64,000 nucleotides of DNA, taken from positions 62,001 to 126,000 of the forward strand of contig CACBGP010000001.1 of the NCBI GenBank assembly GCA_902538745.1, read 5' to 3'. Every line of letters begins with the position of its first letter. Positions within the stretch are counted from its first letter, which is position 1. The notes beneath the pieces were generated by a model that searched no databases, was not told the origin of the DNA, and saw only the letters and a program-made list of their open reading frames with translations. Origin of the DNA: an uncultured Pelagibacteraceae bacterium. GTDB taxonomy: Bacteria > Pseudomonadota > Alphaproteobacteria > Pelagibacterales > Pelagibacteraceae. The translations under genes and the position numbers were made by a program. Below are positions 16,812-25,056 of the stretch, one piece after another.

Positions 16812-17999
16812 ATGCAACTTGCTAGATTTCTAAACAATGTTTTTAAAGATGGTGGTTTTATTCTTACTGATGCAAATTATAGAGACTATATCATAGGAAA
16901 ACCAGGTAATGATCCTATTAAATTAAGAATCTTAAATAAAAAACTTCATTATAAATTATTACTTCATCCAGATCTGTATTTTGGTGAGGCTTATACTAAT
17001 GGTGAAATAATTATTGAGAACGGCACTATCACAGATTTTTTAGATCTTGCTTTGAAGAATATTGGAAGAGGAGAAGTTAATTTATTTAGTTATATTATGA
17101 ATAGAATTAGAGGCTCGTATAGATATTTAACAAATTTTAATTTTATTAAAAAATCTAAAATGAATGTTTCCCATCATTATGACATATCTGACGACTTATA
17201 TGATCTATTTTTAGATCCTAAAAGACAATATTCATGTGGTTACTTTCGTAATGAAAACGATAGTCTTGAAACAGCACAAAATAATAAGATTCAACATATA
17301 ATAAAAAAATTGAATTTAAAGCCAGACCAAAAAGTTTTAGATATTGGTTGTGGGTGGGGGTCGTTAGCAATTGATATTGCAAAGAATTCAAAATGTGAAG
17401 TAACAGGGATTACTTTATCAGAAAACCAACTTCATTACTGCAAAAGAAAAGCAGCTGAACAAAATTTAGAAAATCAGGTGAAGTTTAGATTGATTGACTA
17501 TAGAGAGCTTAAGGAAAAATTTGATAGAATTGTAAGTGTTGGAATGTTTGAACACGTGGGACGTAAATTTTATAAAAAATTTTTTAGACAAATTCAAAAT
17601 TTATTAAATGACAATGGTGTTTCATTAATACATACCATAGGATCAGTAAATCCACCCAGGGATCCTCATCCATGGATAACCAAGTATATTTTTCCAGGTG
17701 GTTATACACCAAGTTTAAGTGAGGTCACAACACCCATAGAGCAAGCAGGTCTAGTTGTTACAGATATTGAAGTTTTGAGATTACATTATTCACACACTTT
17801 AAGACACTGGAAAGAAAATTGCATAAGAAATAGAGAAAAAATTATTAAAATGTTTGATGAGAAATTTTTTCGAATGTGGGAGTTTTATCTTGCGGGGTGT
17901 GAGATGGCTTTCAAGTGGGGTGATCAAGTTGTATATCAATTTCAACTTACAAAAAATTATGGATCTACTCCAGTCACTAGGGACTATATTTATCAATAA
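16812..17999 (+). CDS. cfa: Cyclopropane-fatty-acyl-phospholipid synthase family
   Basis: A 395-residue SAM-dependent methyltransferase adding a methylene or related group across double bonds in phospholipid acyl chains. An N-terminal lipid-binding region (about 1-110, with HPDLYFGEAYTNGEI) is followed by NVSHHYDISDDLYDLFLD, the SAM-binding motif VLDIGCGWGSLAI (about 175-187) and the C-terminal HYSHTLRHW block. Length matches the family. It begins immediately after the DapA-like gene. A closely related N- or O-methyltransferase cannot be excluded. Confidence 0.9.
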   Translation: MQLARFLNNVFKDGGFILTDANYRDYIIGKPGNDPIKLRILNKKLHYKLLLHPDLYFGEAYTNGEIIIENGTITDFLDLALKNIGRGEVNLFSYIMNRIRGSYRYLTNFNFIKKSKMNVSHHYDISDDLYDLFLDPKRQYSCGYFRNENDSLETAQNNKIQHIIKKLNLKPDQKVLDIGCGWGSLAIDIAKNSKCEVTGITLSENQLHYCKRKAAEQNLENQVKFRLIDYRELKEKFDRIVSVGMFEHVGRKFYKKFFRQIQNLLNDNGVSLIHTIGSVNPPRDPHPWITKYIFPGGYTPSLSEVTTPIEQAGLVVTDIEVLRLHYSHTLRHWKENCIRNREKIIKMFDEKFFRMWEFYLAGCEMAFKWGDQVVYQFQLTKNYGSTPVTRDYIYQ

Positions 18000-18028
18000 A
18001 TTATTGATAGGATCTTACCTCCTTTAAA

Positions 18029-19216
18029 ATGAAAAAAAAAAACAAAAAATCAAAGAGAAAAAAGAGAGTAAAAAGAAAAAAAACTAAACTGAAAAATATC
18101 AAAAAAGTTAGGAAAAAGATAATTATTTCAAGGAAAAAGAGGAAAAACAAAAAAAAGAAAAAAAAGAGAAAAAATATAAATCTTAAAAAAAATAAAAACT
18201 ATATACCTAAAACTAAAAATCAAAGTTTAATTTCAAAAATTGTAAAATTCCAATTATCGATTAAATCAAACTTTGATTTTAAAATTAATTTAAACCCTGA
18301 AAGATACATCCAAAGTTTTTTTGATAAAATTTCCGAAACAATTTCAAATTACAAAGTAATTAAAAAAGAGGAAAAAAGAAGAATTAAGATAGAACAAATT
18401 GAAAAAGAGAGAATTGAGAAAATTGAGCTACAAAAAGCAAAACAAGAAGAGGTGCTTGAAAAAACTCGACTAAAAGAGAAGGCCTTAAAGGAGGAAGCAA
18501 GGTTAGAAAAGCAAAGAAATAAAGATATAAAATTATTTTTAAGAAAAGAACAAGCAATTTTAAGAAGAGAACAAGCCGAAAAACAAAAACAATTTTTAAA
18601 GCAACTTCAACTAGAGCGTCAAATTGAAAAGTTTAGAATAAGAGAAGTAAAAGAATTAGAAAAACTTGAGAAAATAGCGCTTAAAGAGAAGAGAGAGGAT
18701 TATCAAGGGTTACAACAAAGGATTGATAAACTTAAGGAAAAATACCGAGTTATCAGAGACCAGAAGATTAAGGAGAGAGTAGAAGCCCTTGGGGTTAAAT
18801 TACAAGGTAACGAAGACAGAGAAACATTATTAATTAAGGAAAAAGAATATACTTTAGCAAGACAAAAAGTTGAGTTTGCATTGGAAAGTTTTTACAGAAG
18901 TGCAAGCAGTCTTGTATTTCAATTAAACAAAAGACACATTACAAGAGATATGTCGATTTTGCGGTGTATAGACAGAAGATTTGAAACTGGTGAGATTTTT
19001 ATAAAATGGGATGAAGCTGAAGATGAAGATTGGTTATTATTAATTTATATTAAAAATAATTCACCCGATGAAGGAATAGTAATAGAAGATAAAACAAATC
19101 CTGAAAAAAATCATTCATATGAATTTAAAAATATTGATATTTTTAAAGCCTCAGACACAATGGTGGACGCTTTGACACAATTAATTGCTAGCAAAAGATC
19201 ACAAAATAACGATTAA
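18029..19216 (+). CDS. Lysine-rich coiled-coil protein of unknown function
   Basis: A 395-residue protein not recognised. Residues 1-66 are about 60 percent Lys and Arg in long runs. After a short linker, residues about 115-265 form a charged Glu/Lys/Arg/Gln stretch with heptad character, predicted coiled coil. The last 130 residues are mixed and look folded (ESFYRSASSLVFQLNKRH, RRFETGEIFIKWDEAEDEDW). There is no signal peptide. The basic arm suggests contact with nucleic acid, ribosome or acidic membrane lipid. It is followed after 31 bases by a small membrane protein. The long poly-A start makes the exact N-terminus uncertain. Confidence 0.75.
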   Translation: MKKKNKKSKRKKRVKRKKTKLKNIKKVRKKIIISRKKRKNKKKKKKRKNINLKKNKNYIPKTKNQSLISKIVKFQLSIKSNFDFKINLNPERYIQSFFDKISETISNYKVIKKEEKRRIKIEQIEKERIEKIELQKAKQEEVLEKTRLKEKALKEEARLEKQRNKDIKLFLRKEQAILRREQAEKQKQFLKQLQLERQIEKFRIREVKELEKLEKIALKEKREDYQGLQQRIDKLKEKYRVIRDQKIKERVEALGVKLQGNEDRETLLIKEKEYTLARQKVEFALESFYRSASSLVFQLNKRHITRDMSILRCIDRRFETGEIFIKWDEAEDEDWLLLIYIKNNSPDEGIVIEDKTNPEKNHSYEFKNIDIFKASDTMVDALTQLIASKRSQNND

Positions 19217-19247
19217 TTTTTTCTAAATAACAATGTAGAACTTTTAT

Positions 19248-19541
19248 ATGTTTTTTGGATCAATCATTATGATAATGCTTTTTTTAATTTTAAAGTATGT
19301 ATTGGCATGGATTATCTATTACAACAAATTAGATCCGAGACTTGGCGACAGTACTTGGCGATTTACTTATGATTACCCTGTTTTAGGTGAAAGAGATATC
19401 TCCGATTTAGATGATAAAGATTTTGTAAGGTTAAGAAGAAAAAAAAATAAGATTATTTTATTAATGTATTCAATAGTTCTCATTATGTTTATAACTTCTA
19501 TGTCTTTGTTGAGTGAAATTTTACTGTTTTTTTTTAGTTAG
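19248..19541 (+). CDS. Small membrane protein of unknown function
   Basis: A 97-residue protein with one hydrophobic segment at each end (about 3-24 and 67-95) and a central charged section containing KLDPRLGDSTWRFTYDYP and DLDDKDFVRLRRKKNK. Basic residues next to the second helix suggest that the loop is cytoplasmic. It lies 31 bases after the lysine-rich gene on the same strand and overlaps the convergent DCC-family gene by 4 bases. No family is recognised. Confidence 0.65.
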   Translation: MFFGSIIMIMLFLILKYVLAWIIYYNKLDPRLGDSTWRFTYDYPVLGERDISDLDDKDFVRLRRKKNKIILLMYSIVLIMFITSMSLLSEILLFFFS

Positions 19542-19885
19542 TTTTTTAATTGTTTTTTATTTTTTAGATATAAGAAGAATGCAACTATTTCATAAAAAAA
19601 AGAAAATAACGTAAAAATTATTGGTAGTTTAAAAAACTTGTATAAAAAATTATATTTGGGAATTTTTTTCCACACAGCTAGAAAAGCTTCAGCTCCTTTT
19701 AAAATTTTTTCATCTTCTTTAACATGTAGCCTTCGCAAAAGTTCTTTATTACTTTTAGAGGTCTCTTTTTCAGCTATCTCATTACCCGTAATATCAATCC
19801 AATCGATTTCTTGAATCTTCTCTTTTTTATATAAATCAATTTCAGCTTTGCAGATTTTGCATGAATTATTAAAATAAACTTTCAT
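19538..19885 (-). CDS. DCC (DUF393) thiol-disulfide oxidoreductase family protein
   Basis: A 115-residue protein starting MKVYFNNSCKICKAEIDLY; the Cys-x-x-Cys pair at residues 9 and 12 is the thioredoxin-like redox motif of the DCC1-like / DUF393 family. The middle has the IDWIDITG strand, LLRRLHV and ILKGAEAFLAVWKKIP, all seen in the family, and the end carries a hydrophobic segment (about 85-107). The partner protein is unknown. It stands alone on the minus strand, divergent from tldD. Confidence 0.82.
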   Translation of the reverse strand: MKVYFNNSCKICKAEIDLYKKEKIQEIDWIDITGNEIAEKETSKSNKELLRRLHVKEDEKILKGAEAFLAVWKKIPKYNFLYKFFKLPIIFTLFSFFYEIVAFFLYLKNKKQLKN

Positions 19886-19969
19886 ATAAGTAGATTTATT
19901 ACTATTTATTCAAATAATGTATATGCGTAAAATACTCATATTGAAAATAGTAGATAAAACTTCTAAATA

Positions 19970-21391
19970 ATGCTTTCTATGAATAATTTTTTTGAAAAAT
20001 CTGACATATCTAGATCAGAAGCAGAAAACATTGTATCAGATACACTTAGTAAGTGTGATGATGGAGAACTATATCTAGAAAATACAAAATCAGAGACATT
20101 ATTATTAGATGATAATAAAATTAAAAACTCGAGTTATAATTCTGATTTAGGTTTTGGATTTAGAGCTATCTCTGATGAAATAGTTGCATATTCTCACTCT
20201 AATGAAATATCAAAAAATTCATTAAGGCAATCTTCAGAAAATTTAAAATCAACGTTAAAATCTGTTAAAGGCACTTATAATCATGAAATTCCTAAATCTA
20301 ATAAAAAGTATTATGATAATATAAATCCTATTGAACAAAAATCCCTTAATGAAAAGATTAAAATACTTAATGAAGTAAATAACTACTTACGCTCTAAAGA
20401 TAATAACATTAAACAGGTCACAGCCAATTTTTTAGGTGAACAAAAATCAGTTGAAATAATTAGATCTGGCGGAGAGTCTTTAACTGATGTCCGTCCTTTA
20501 ATAAGATTCAATGTATCAGTCATGCTTGAGAAAAATGGAAGGAAAGAGTCAGGTGTGTATGGTGTTGGAGGAAGACAATCCTACGATTTTTATTTAAAAG
20601 ATGAAAATTGGAAAAGTGTTTGTGATGAGGCTTTGAGAATAGCTTCAGTAAATTTAGAGAGTAAACCTGCACCAGCTGGTGAAATGAAAGTTGTACTAGG
20701 ACCTGGTTGGCCAGCAATATTAATTCATGAGGCTGTTGGTCATGGTTTAGAGGGGGATTTTAATAGAAAGAAAACTTCTGCTTTTCATAATTTAATGGGC
20801 CAAAAAGTTGCTAGTGAAGGAGTTACGATAGTTGATGATGGTACCATCGACAATAGGAGAGGCAGTCTTACTATTGATGATGAAGGGACACCAACAGAAA
20901 AAACAGTTTTAATTGAGAATGGAATTTTAAAAAACTTTATGCAAGATCGTCTGAATGCACGTTTGATGAAAACGAGATCTACCGGTAGTGGAAGAAGAGA
21001 AAATTATAGACATATCGTCCTTCCAAGAATGAGAAACACAATGATGTTAAGTGGTAATCAGACCCAAGATGAGATGATTAAAGCTGTAGACAAAGGTATA
21101 TTTGCAGTAAGTTTTGGTGGAGGACAAGTTGACATTACCTCTGGGAAATTTGTATTTAATTGCACCGAAGCTTATGAGATTGTTAATGGCAAAATTGGAT
21201 CTCCAATAAAAGGTGCTACTCTTATCGGAGATGGTCCTTCGAGTTTAAAAGAAGTTTCTATGGTAGGTAATGATATGATGATGGATCCGGGAATTGGAAC
21301 ATGTGGAAAAGCTGGCCAAGGTGTTCCCGTTGGTGTTGCTCAACCATCTATTCTAATTAATAAGATGACTGTTGGCGGCACAAAACTTTAA
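19970..21391 (+). CDS. tldD: TldD metalloprotease subunit
   Basis: A 473-residue subunit of the TldD-TldE heterodimer that degrades unfolded peptides and processes modified peptides such as microcin B17 in other bacteria. The zinc motif HEAVGH is at 253-258 (His253, Glu254, His258) and the third ligand is expected near the GTCGKAGQGVPVG region at about 444-456. The gene ends at the base before tldE begins, so the two are one operon. No precursor peptide or maturation gene is present here, favouring a housekeeping role. Confidence 0.95.
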   Translation: MLSMNNFFEKSDISRSEAENIVSDTLSKCDDGELYLENTKSETLLLDDNKIKNSSYNSDLGFGFRAISDEIVAYSHSNEISKNSLRQSSENLKSTLKSVKGTYNHEIPKSNKKYYDNINPIEQKSLNEKIKILNEVNNYLRSKDNNIKQVTANFLGEQKSVEIIRSGGESLTDVRPLIRFNVSVMLEKNGRKESGVYGVGGRQSYDFYLKDENWKSVCDEALRIASVNLESKPAPAGEMKVVLGPGWPAILIHEAVGHGLEGDFNRKKTSAFHNLMGQKVASEGVTIVDDGTIDNRRGSLTIDDEGTPTEKTVLIENGILKNFMQDRLNARLMKTRSTGSGRRENYRHIVLPRMRNTMMLSGNQTQDEMIKAVDKGIFAVSFGGGQVDITSGKFVFNCTEAYEIVNGKIGSPIKGATLIGDGPSSLKEVSMVGNDMMMDPGIGTCGKAGQGVPVGVAQPSILINKMTVGGTKL

Positions 21392-22708
21392 ATGGTCAAA
21401 GATCAAGAATTTTTAGAAAAAAAGGCATCTTATTGTCTAGGTTTAGCCAAGAAATTAGGCGCAACTGAGTCTAGTGTGATTGTTAACAACTCTGTATCTG
21501 AAACTGTTAATTTTAGAAATAAAAAACTAGATGAGTCTAATAGGTCAGATGATCTTGGAATAAGCATTACCACTTACATTGGAAAAAAAAAATCATCAAT
21601 ATCTTCGTCTAATTTACTTGATGATAACCTAAACATTTTGATTGAAAAATGTGTTGAGGCAACAAAAAATACTCCTGAAGATGAATTTAATTCATTACCA
21701 GATAAAGATTTGTTAGCTAAAGAAGTTAAAGATTTGTCTCTCTATGATGATACGCATATAGAAAATGATCAAAAAATAGATTATTTGAAAAAATTAGAAC
21801 TCGCTGCCTCTAATGATAAAAAAATTGTTAATACTGAGTCTAGTTTTACTCAAAATAAATCAAATTTTATTTTAGCTAATACTGAAGGTTTTTGTGCTGG
21901 TTACAAAACATCCTCATTTACAGCTTCGAGCGTTATAGTCGCAAAAGATGAAAAAAGCATGGAGAGAGATTATGAGTATTCTAGCAAATGTTTTTTTAAA
22001 GACTTGGACGATGCAGGAGAGTTAGGCAAACAAGCTGCCGATCAAACCATTAGAAAATTAAGCCCTAAAAAAATAGGCAGCGAAAAAATTGCTATAATTT
22101 TTGATAAACGAATAGCCAAGGGAATATTAAGCACTTTTGCAAGTGCGATTTCATCATCAGCGATATCAAGAGGAACCTCTTTTTTAAAAGATAAAGTTAA
22201 CCAAAAAATATTTTCCGACTCAATTAATGTCTTAGATAAACCAGACATAATTAAAGGTTTGGGTTCAAGAAATTTTGATAAAGAGGGGGTTAAAACTGAT
22301 ACCCTTAAATTAGTTGAACAAGGAGTCTTAAAACATTATTTGATTGATACTTACAATGGAAAAAAACTTAACCTAAAATCAAATGGAAGATTCGGAGGGA
22401 CAAGTAATCTCTATTTTGAAAATGGAAATATAAGTTTTAAAGATTTGTTGAATTCAAAATCAAAAAGTCTCTATATTACAGAAACTATAGGTCACGGAAG
22501 TAATATAGTAACCGGTGATTATTCTGTTGGTGCGACAGGGTTTTTAGTGGAAAACGGAAAGTTTAAGTATCCTATAAACGAAATTACCATTGCAGGCAAT
22601 TTTAAAGACATGTTTCAGCATATTACTCTGGCAAATGATTTAGAGTTTAAATATGCAACCAATTCACCAACCATGATGATTGAGGGAATGGTTGTTGCTG
22701 GTAAATGA
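21392..22708 (+). CDS. pmbA: TldE (PmbA) protease subunit
   Basis: A 438-residue partner of TldD that lacks the HExxxH zinc motif, as expected for TldE. Family features are YCLGLAKKLGATESSV at the N-terminus, LKHYLIDTYNGKKLNLKSNG in the C-terminal half and TGDYSVGATGFLVENG near the end. It begins immediately after the tldD stop codon and overlaps the next gene's start by 4 bases (ATGA). Confidence 0.94.
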   Translation: MVKDQEFLEKKASYCLGLAKKLGATESSVIVNNSVSETVNFRNKKLDESNRSDDLGISITTYIGKKKSSISSSNLLDDNLNILIEKCVEATKNTPEDEFNSLPDKDLLAKEVKDLSLYDDTHIENDQKIDYLKKLELAASNDKKIVNTESSFTQNKSNFILANTEGFCAGYKTSSFTASSVIVAKDEKSMERDYEYSSKCFFKDLDDAGELGKQAADQTIRKLSPKKIGSEKIAIIFDKRIAKGILSTFASAISSSAISRGTSFLKDKVNQKIFSDSINVLDKPDIIKGLGSRNFDKEGVKTDTLKLVEQGVLKHYLIDTYNGKKLNLKSNGRFGGTSNLYFENGNISFKDLLNSKSKSLYITETIGHGSNIVTGDYSVGATGFLVENGKFKYPINEITIAGNFKDMFQHITLANDLEFKYATNSPTMMIEGMVVAGK

Positions 22709-23676
22709 GTGAATTCTGCGTAATCGGGTCAGGTATTTCTGGAGCTACAATTGCTAATCTTCTTAATAAAAAAAATACAGTAATCCTATTTGATAAAGCG
22801 AGAGGTCCAGGAGGTCGTGCATCTTTCAAAAGAATAAGAGGTAATATAGGCTTTGATCATGGCACTCAATACTTTTCACCAAAAACCCCAGGATTTAAAA
22901 AGTTTACTAAACATTTAATTAAAAAAAAAATTTTAAAGGTTTGGGGTGGTAAACACATTTTTCTTAACTCCAAAAAAAAAGAAGATAAAAAACATCTTAA
23001 AATTATAGGTAAAAATGGAAACAATGATATTAGCAAGTATTTATTAAAAAAAATTAAGTGCAACTATCAAAGTGAATTAAAAAAAATTCATTATAAAAAC
23101 AAACTTTGGCACTTATCATTTGCTGATGGAAAATTGAGATCTTTTAAAAGTATTATTTTGACCTGTCCATTTCCACAATTAAAAAAACTTTCTAAAAAAT
23201 TCATAAATAATTCTTTTGTAAAAAAATCAATAAAAATGGATGCAAATATAACTACCATGATTGCTATAAAAAAAAACAAAAAATCTAATAGCAGCTACCT
23301 TTTCGAAGACTCAATTCTTGGCTGGGCTGGTAATGAAAATTCAAAAAAAAGATTTAAATCAAAATATGATTTATGGACTCTACAAAGTACATTCAAGTGG
23401 GCAAATAAAAATATTAATCAAAATAAAAATAATAAGAAAAAGAATTCAAAAATTATGATCGACAAGTTCTTTCAACTTTCAAATATTAAAAAAACAAAAA
23501 TCAATTTCTCTCTTAATCATGGCTGGAAATACTCTTCGAATTCAAAACCTTTCAAAATTAAAAGTTTTTGGGATCCAAAGAAAAAAATAGGTGTTTGTGC
23601 TGATTGGTTTGTCGGACCAAGACTGGAGTCGGGATGGATAAGTGCACAGGACTTATATAAAAAAATTTCAAAATAA
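22705..23676 (+). CDS. FAD-dependent oxidoreductase, renalase-like
   Basis: A 323-residue flavoprotein with the dinucleotide-binding motif IGSGISGATIANLL at residues 7-20 and, after a short gap, FDKARGPGGRASFKR, the pattern of the renalase-like NAD(P)/FAD amine-oxidase family. GFDHGTQYFSP is also typical, and DWFVGPRLESGWISAQDL near the C-terminus closes the FAD site. It shares an ATGA overlap with pmbA and is therefore in the tld operon. The middle is unusually lysine-rich, as with other AT-rich genes here. The substrate is unknown. Confidence 0.85.
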   Translation: MSEFCVIGSGISGATIANLLNKKNTVILFDKARGPGGRASFKRIRGNIGFDHGTQYFSPKTPGFKKFTKHLIKKKILKVWGGKHIFLNSKKKEDKKHLKIIGKNGNNDISKYLLKKIKCNYQSELKKIHYKNKLWHLSFADGKLRSFKSIILTCPFPQLKKLSKKFINNSFVKKSIKMDANITTMIAIKKNKKSNSSYLFEDSILGWAGNENSKKRFKSKYDLWTLQSTFKWANKNINQNKNNKKKNSKIMIDKFFQLSNIKKTKINFSLNHGWKYSSNSKPFKIKSFWDPKKKIGVCADWFVGPRLESGWISAQDLYKKISK

Positions 23677-23677
23677 A

Positions 23678-24358
23678 TTATTCAAAGCTTTTCAATCTGT
23701 ATTCCCAATTTCCCATTCTTGAGTAAGACACTTTTAGAATTCTTAAATTTTTTTGATCATACCAAATGTCAAAGTCTAATCGTTTATCTTTTGGAATATT
23801 CATATCTTTAGATTTAAGTGTAAAATGATCAGCATCATAAATCTTTCCATAAAGCTCTATTTTTTCTTTACCTACAAAAGTAACAACCTGTTCTTTAATA
23901 CTCCCTGATATTGGACTTATTTGAGATTCTGCTTGTAAAATTTTATGATTCCACCAATTTCCAATAACGTTGTTAAGGGTCGCCTCCCCATTGAATGAGG
24001 AGCCTTTAATATCAAATTTTTTACTATCTTTATTTAATTTTAAATTTACAAATTTTTCTTTTTCATTTTGAAGAGTTCTAGAATCATATGATATCAAATG
24101 ATTTTTTATATATTTTTCTTCACCATAGGACTCAACTTGAAAAATTGGAGTCCCTAATAAATCAACAGAAAATTTAAATTGATTTGTAATTATAGTTTCT
24201 TCACCATTTCTCTCAAAAAAATAATAATTGTATCCAATTAGTTCACCATTTCTAAAAATCTCCATTTCAATTTTGTTATATTTATTGTAGTGACCCATAT
24301 GTGCCATAGAAATAACTGGAAAAACTACAATAAACAAAATGGCTATAAATTTTCTCAT
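23678..24358 (-). CDS. Secreted protein, DUF6134-like
   Basis: A 226-residue protein with a signal peptide (residues 1-19, ending ISMA before HMGHY), so probably periplasmic. The mature part is beta-rich: short alternating strands such as KIEMEIFRNGELIGYNYYFF, then YGKIYDADHFTLKS and LDFDIWYDQKNLRILKVSY at the end. That pattern resembles the DUF6134 group of alphaproteobacterial secreted proteins. No catalytic motif is seen. It converges with the flavoprotein gene, one base apart, and diverges from the YczE-like gene. Confidence 0.65.
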   Translation of the reverse strand: MRKFIAILFIVVFPVISMAHMGHYNKYNKIEMEIFRNGELIGYNYYFFERNGEETIITNQFKFSVDLLGTPIFQVESYGEEKYIKNHLISYDSRTLQNEKEKFVNLKLNKDSKKFDIKGSSFNGEATLNNVIGNWWNHKILQAESQISPISGSIKEQVVTFVGKEKIELYGKIYDADHFTLKSKDMNIPKDKRLDFDIWYDQKNLRILKVSYSRMGNWEYRLKSFE

Positions 24359-24408
24359 TTAGCAATTACATTAGTGGACTTTATCTATAATAGAAATAAT
24401 TTATTAAA

Positions 24409-25056
24409 ATGTTTCTAAAAATAAAGAAAATACCTAAAGTTAATTGGAGTTCTGATAGGCCATATAATTTTAAACCAAAATTTTCCACTTTCTTTTTTTT
24501 ATGTTTTGGTCTGACTTTATTTGGTCTTGGCGAAGGTTTATTAATTGTTTCTTTTACGGGTGCTTCTCCATGGAGTGTTTTAGCTCAAGGTATTTCTTTA
24601 AATGTTAATTTAAGTATTGGAACAATTACTCTTTTAATAAGTATTGCAGTCTTAATTTTGTGGATACCTCTCAGCCAAAAACCAGGAATGGGCACAATAT
24701 TTAATGCCTTAATAATAGCCTTTATGATTGATCTTTGTATAAAGTTTGTACCAACTCCATCTGATTATTTTAATCAATTAATCTTAGCAGTAATTTCTGT
24801 AATAATGGTTGGAATAGGTGGGGGCATTTATTTAGTTTCTAACCTAGGCGCAGGACCAAGAGATGGATTAATGATTGGTTTGCAAAAAGTAACCAATTTA
24901 CCAGTGGCAGCCGTTAGAGCTTTTTTAGAAATTTCAGTTGTAAGTATTGGCTGGTATTTGGGTGGAACAGTAGGTGTCGGAACTCTTTTATTCGCTTTTG
25001 GTATTGGTCCGTGCGTTGCACTAGGTTTGTTTTTAGTTGATAAAATTTTTGATTAG
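24409..25056 (+). CDS. YczE/YyaS/YitT family membrane protein
   Basis: A 215-residue integral membrane protein with about five hydrophobic segments. The conserved blocks are GASPWSVLAQGISL (about 50-63), GTIFNALIIAFMIDL (about 96-110), and SNLGAGPRDGLMIGL (about 145-160), which recur in YczE-type proteins. Function of the family is not established. Its end overlaps the convergent typA by 4 bases. Confidence 0.8.
   Translation: MFLKIKKIPKVNWSSDRPYNFKPKFSTFFFLCFGLTLFGLGEGLLIVSFTGASPWSVLAQGISLNVNLSIGTITLLISIAVLILWIPLSQKPGMGTIFNALIIAFMIDLCIKFVPTPSDYFNQLILAVISVIMVGIGGGIYLVSNLGAGPRDGLMIGLQKVTNLPVAAVRAFLEISVVSIGWYLGGTVGVGTLLFAFGIGPCVALGLFLVDKIFD

Noticed and set aside
18029-18230. Frameshift artefact in the poly-A start of the lysine-rich gene
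   Set aside because: The frame remains open for 395 codons with consistent composition and a folded-looking end; the exact N-terminus is uncertain, but nothing shows a broken gene.
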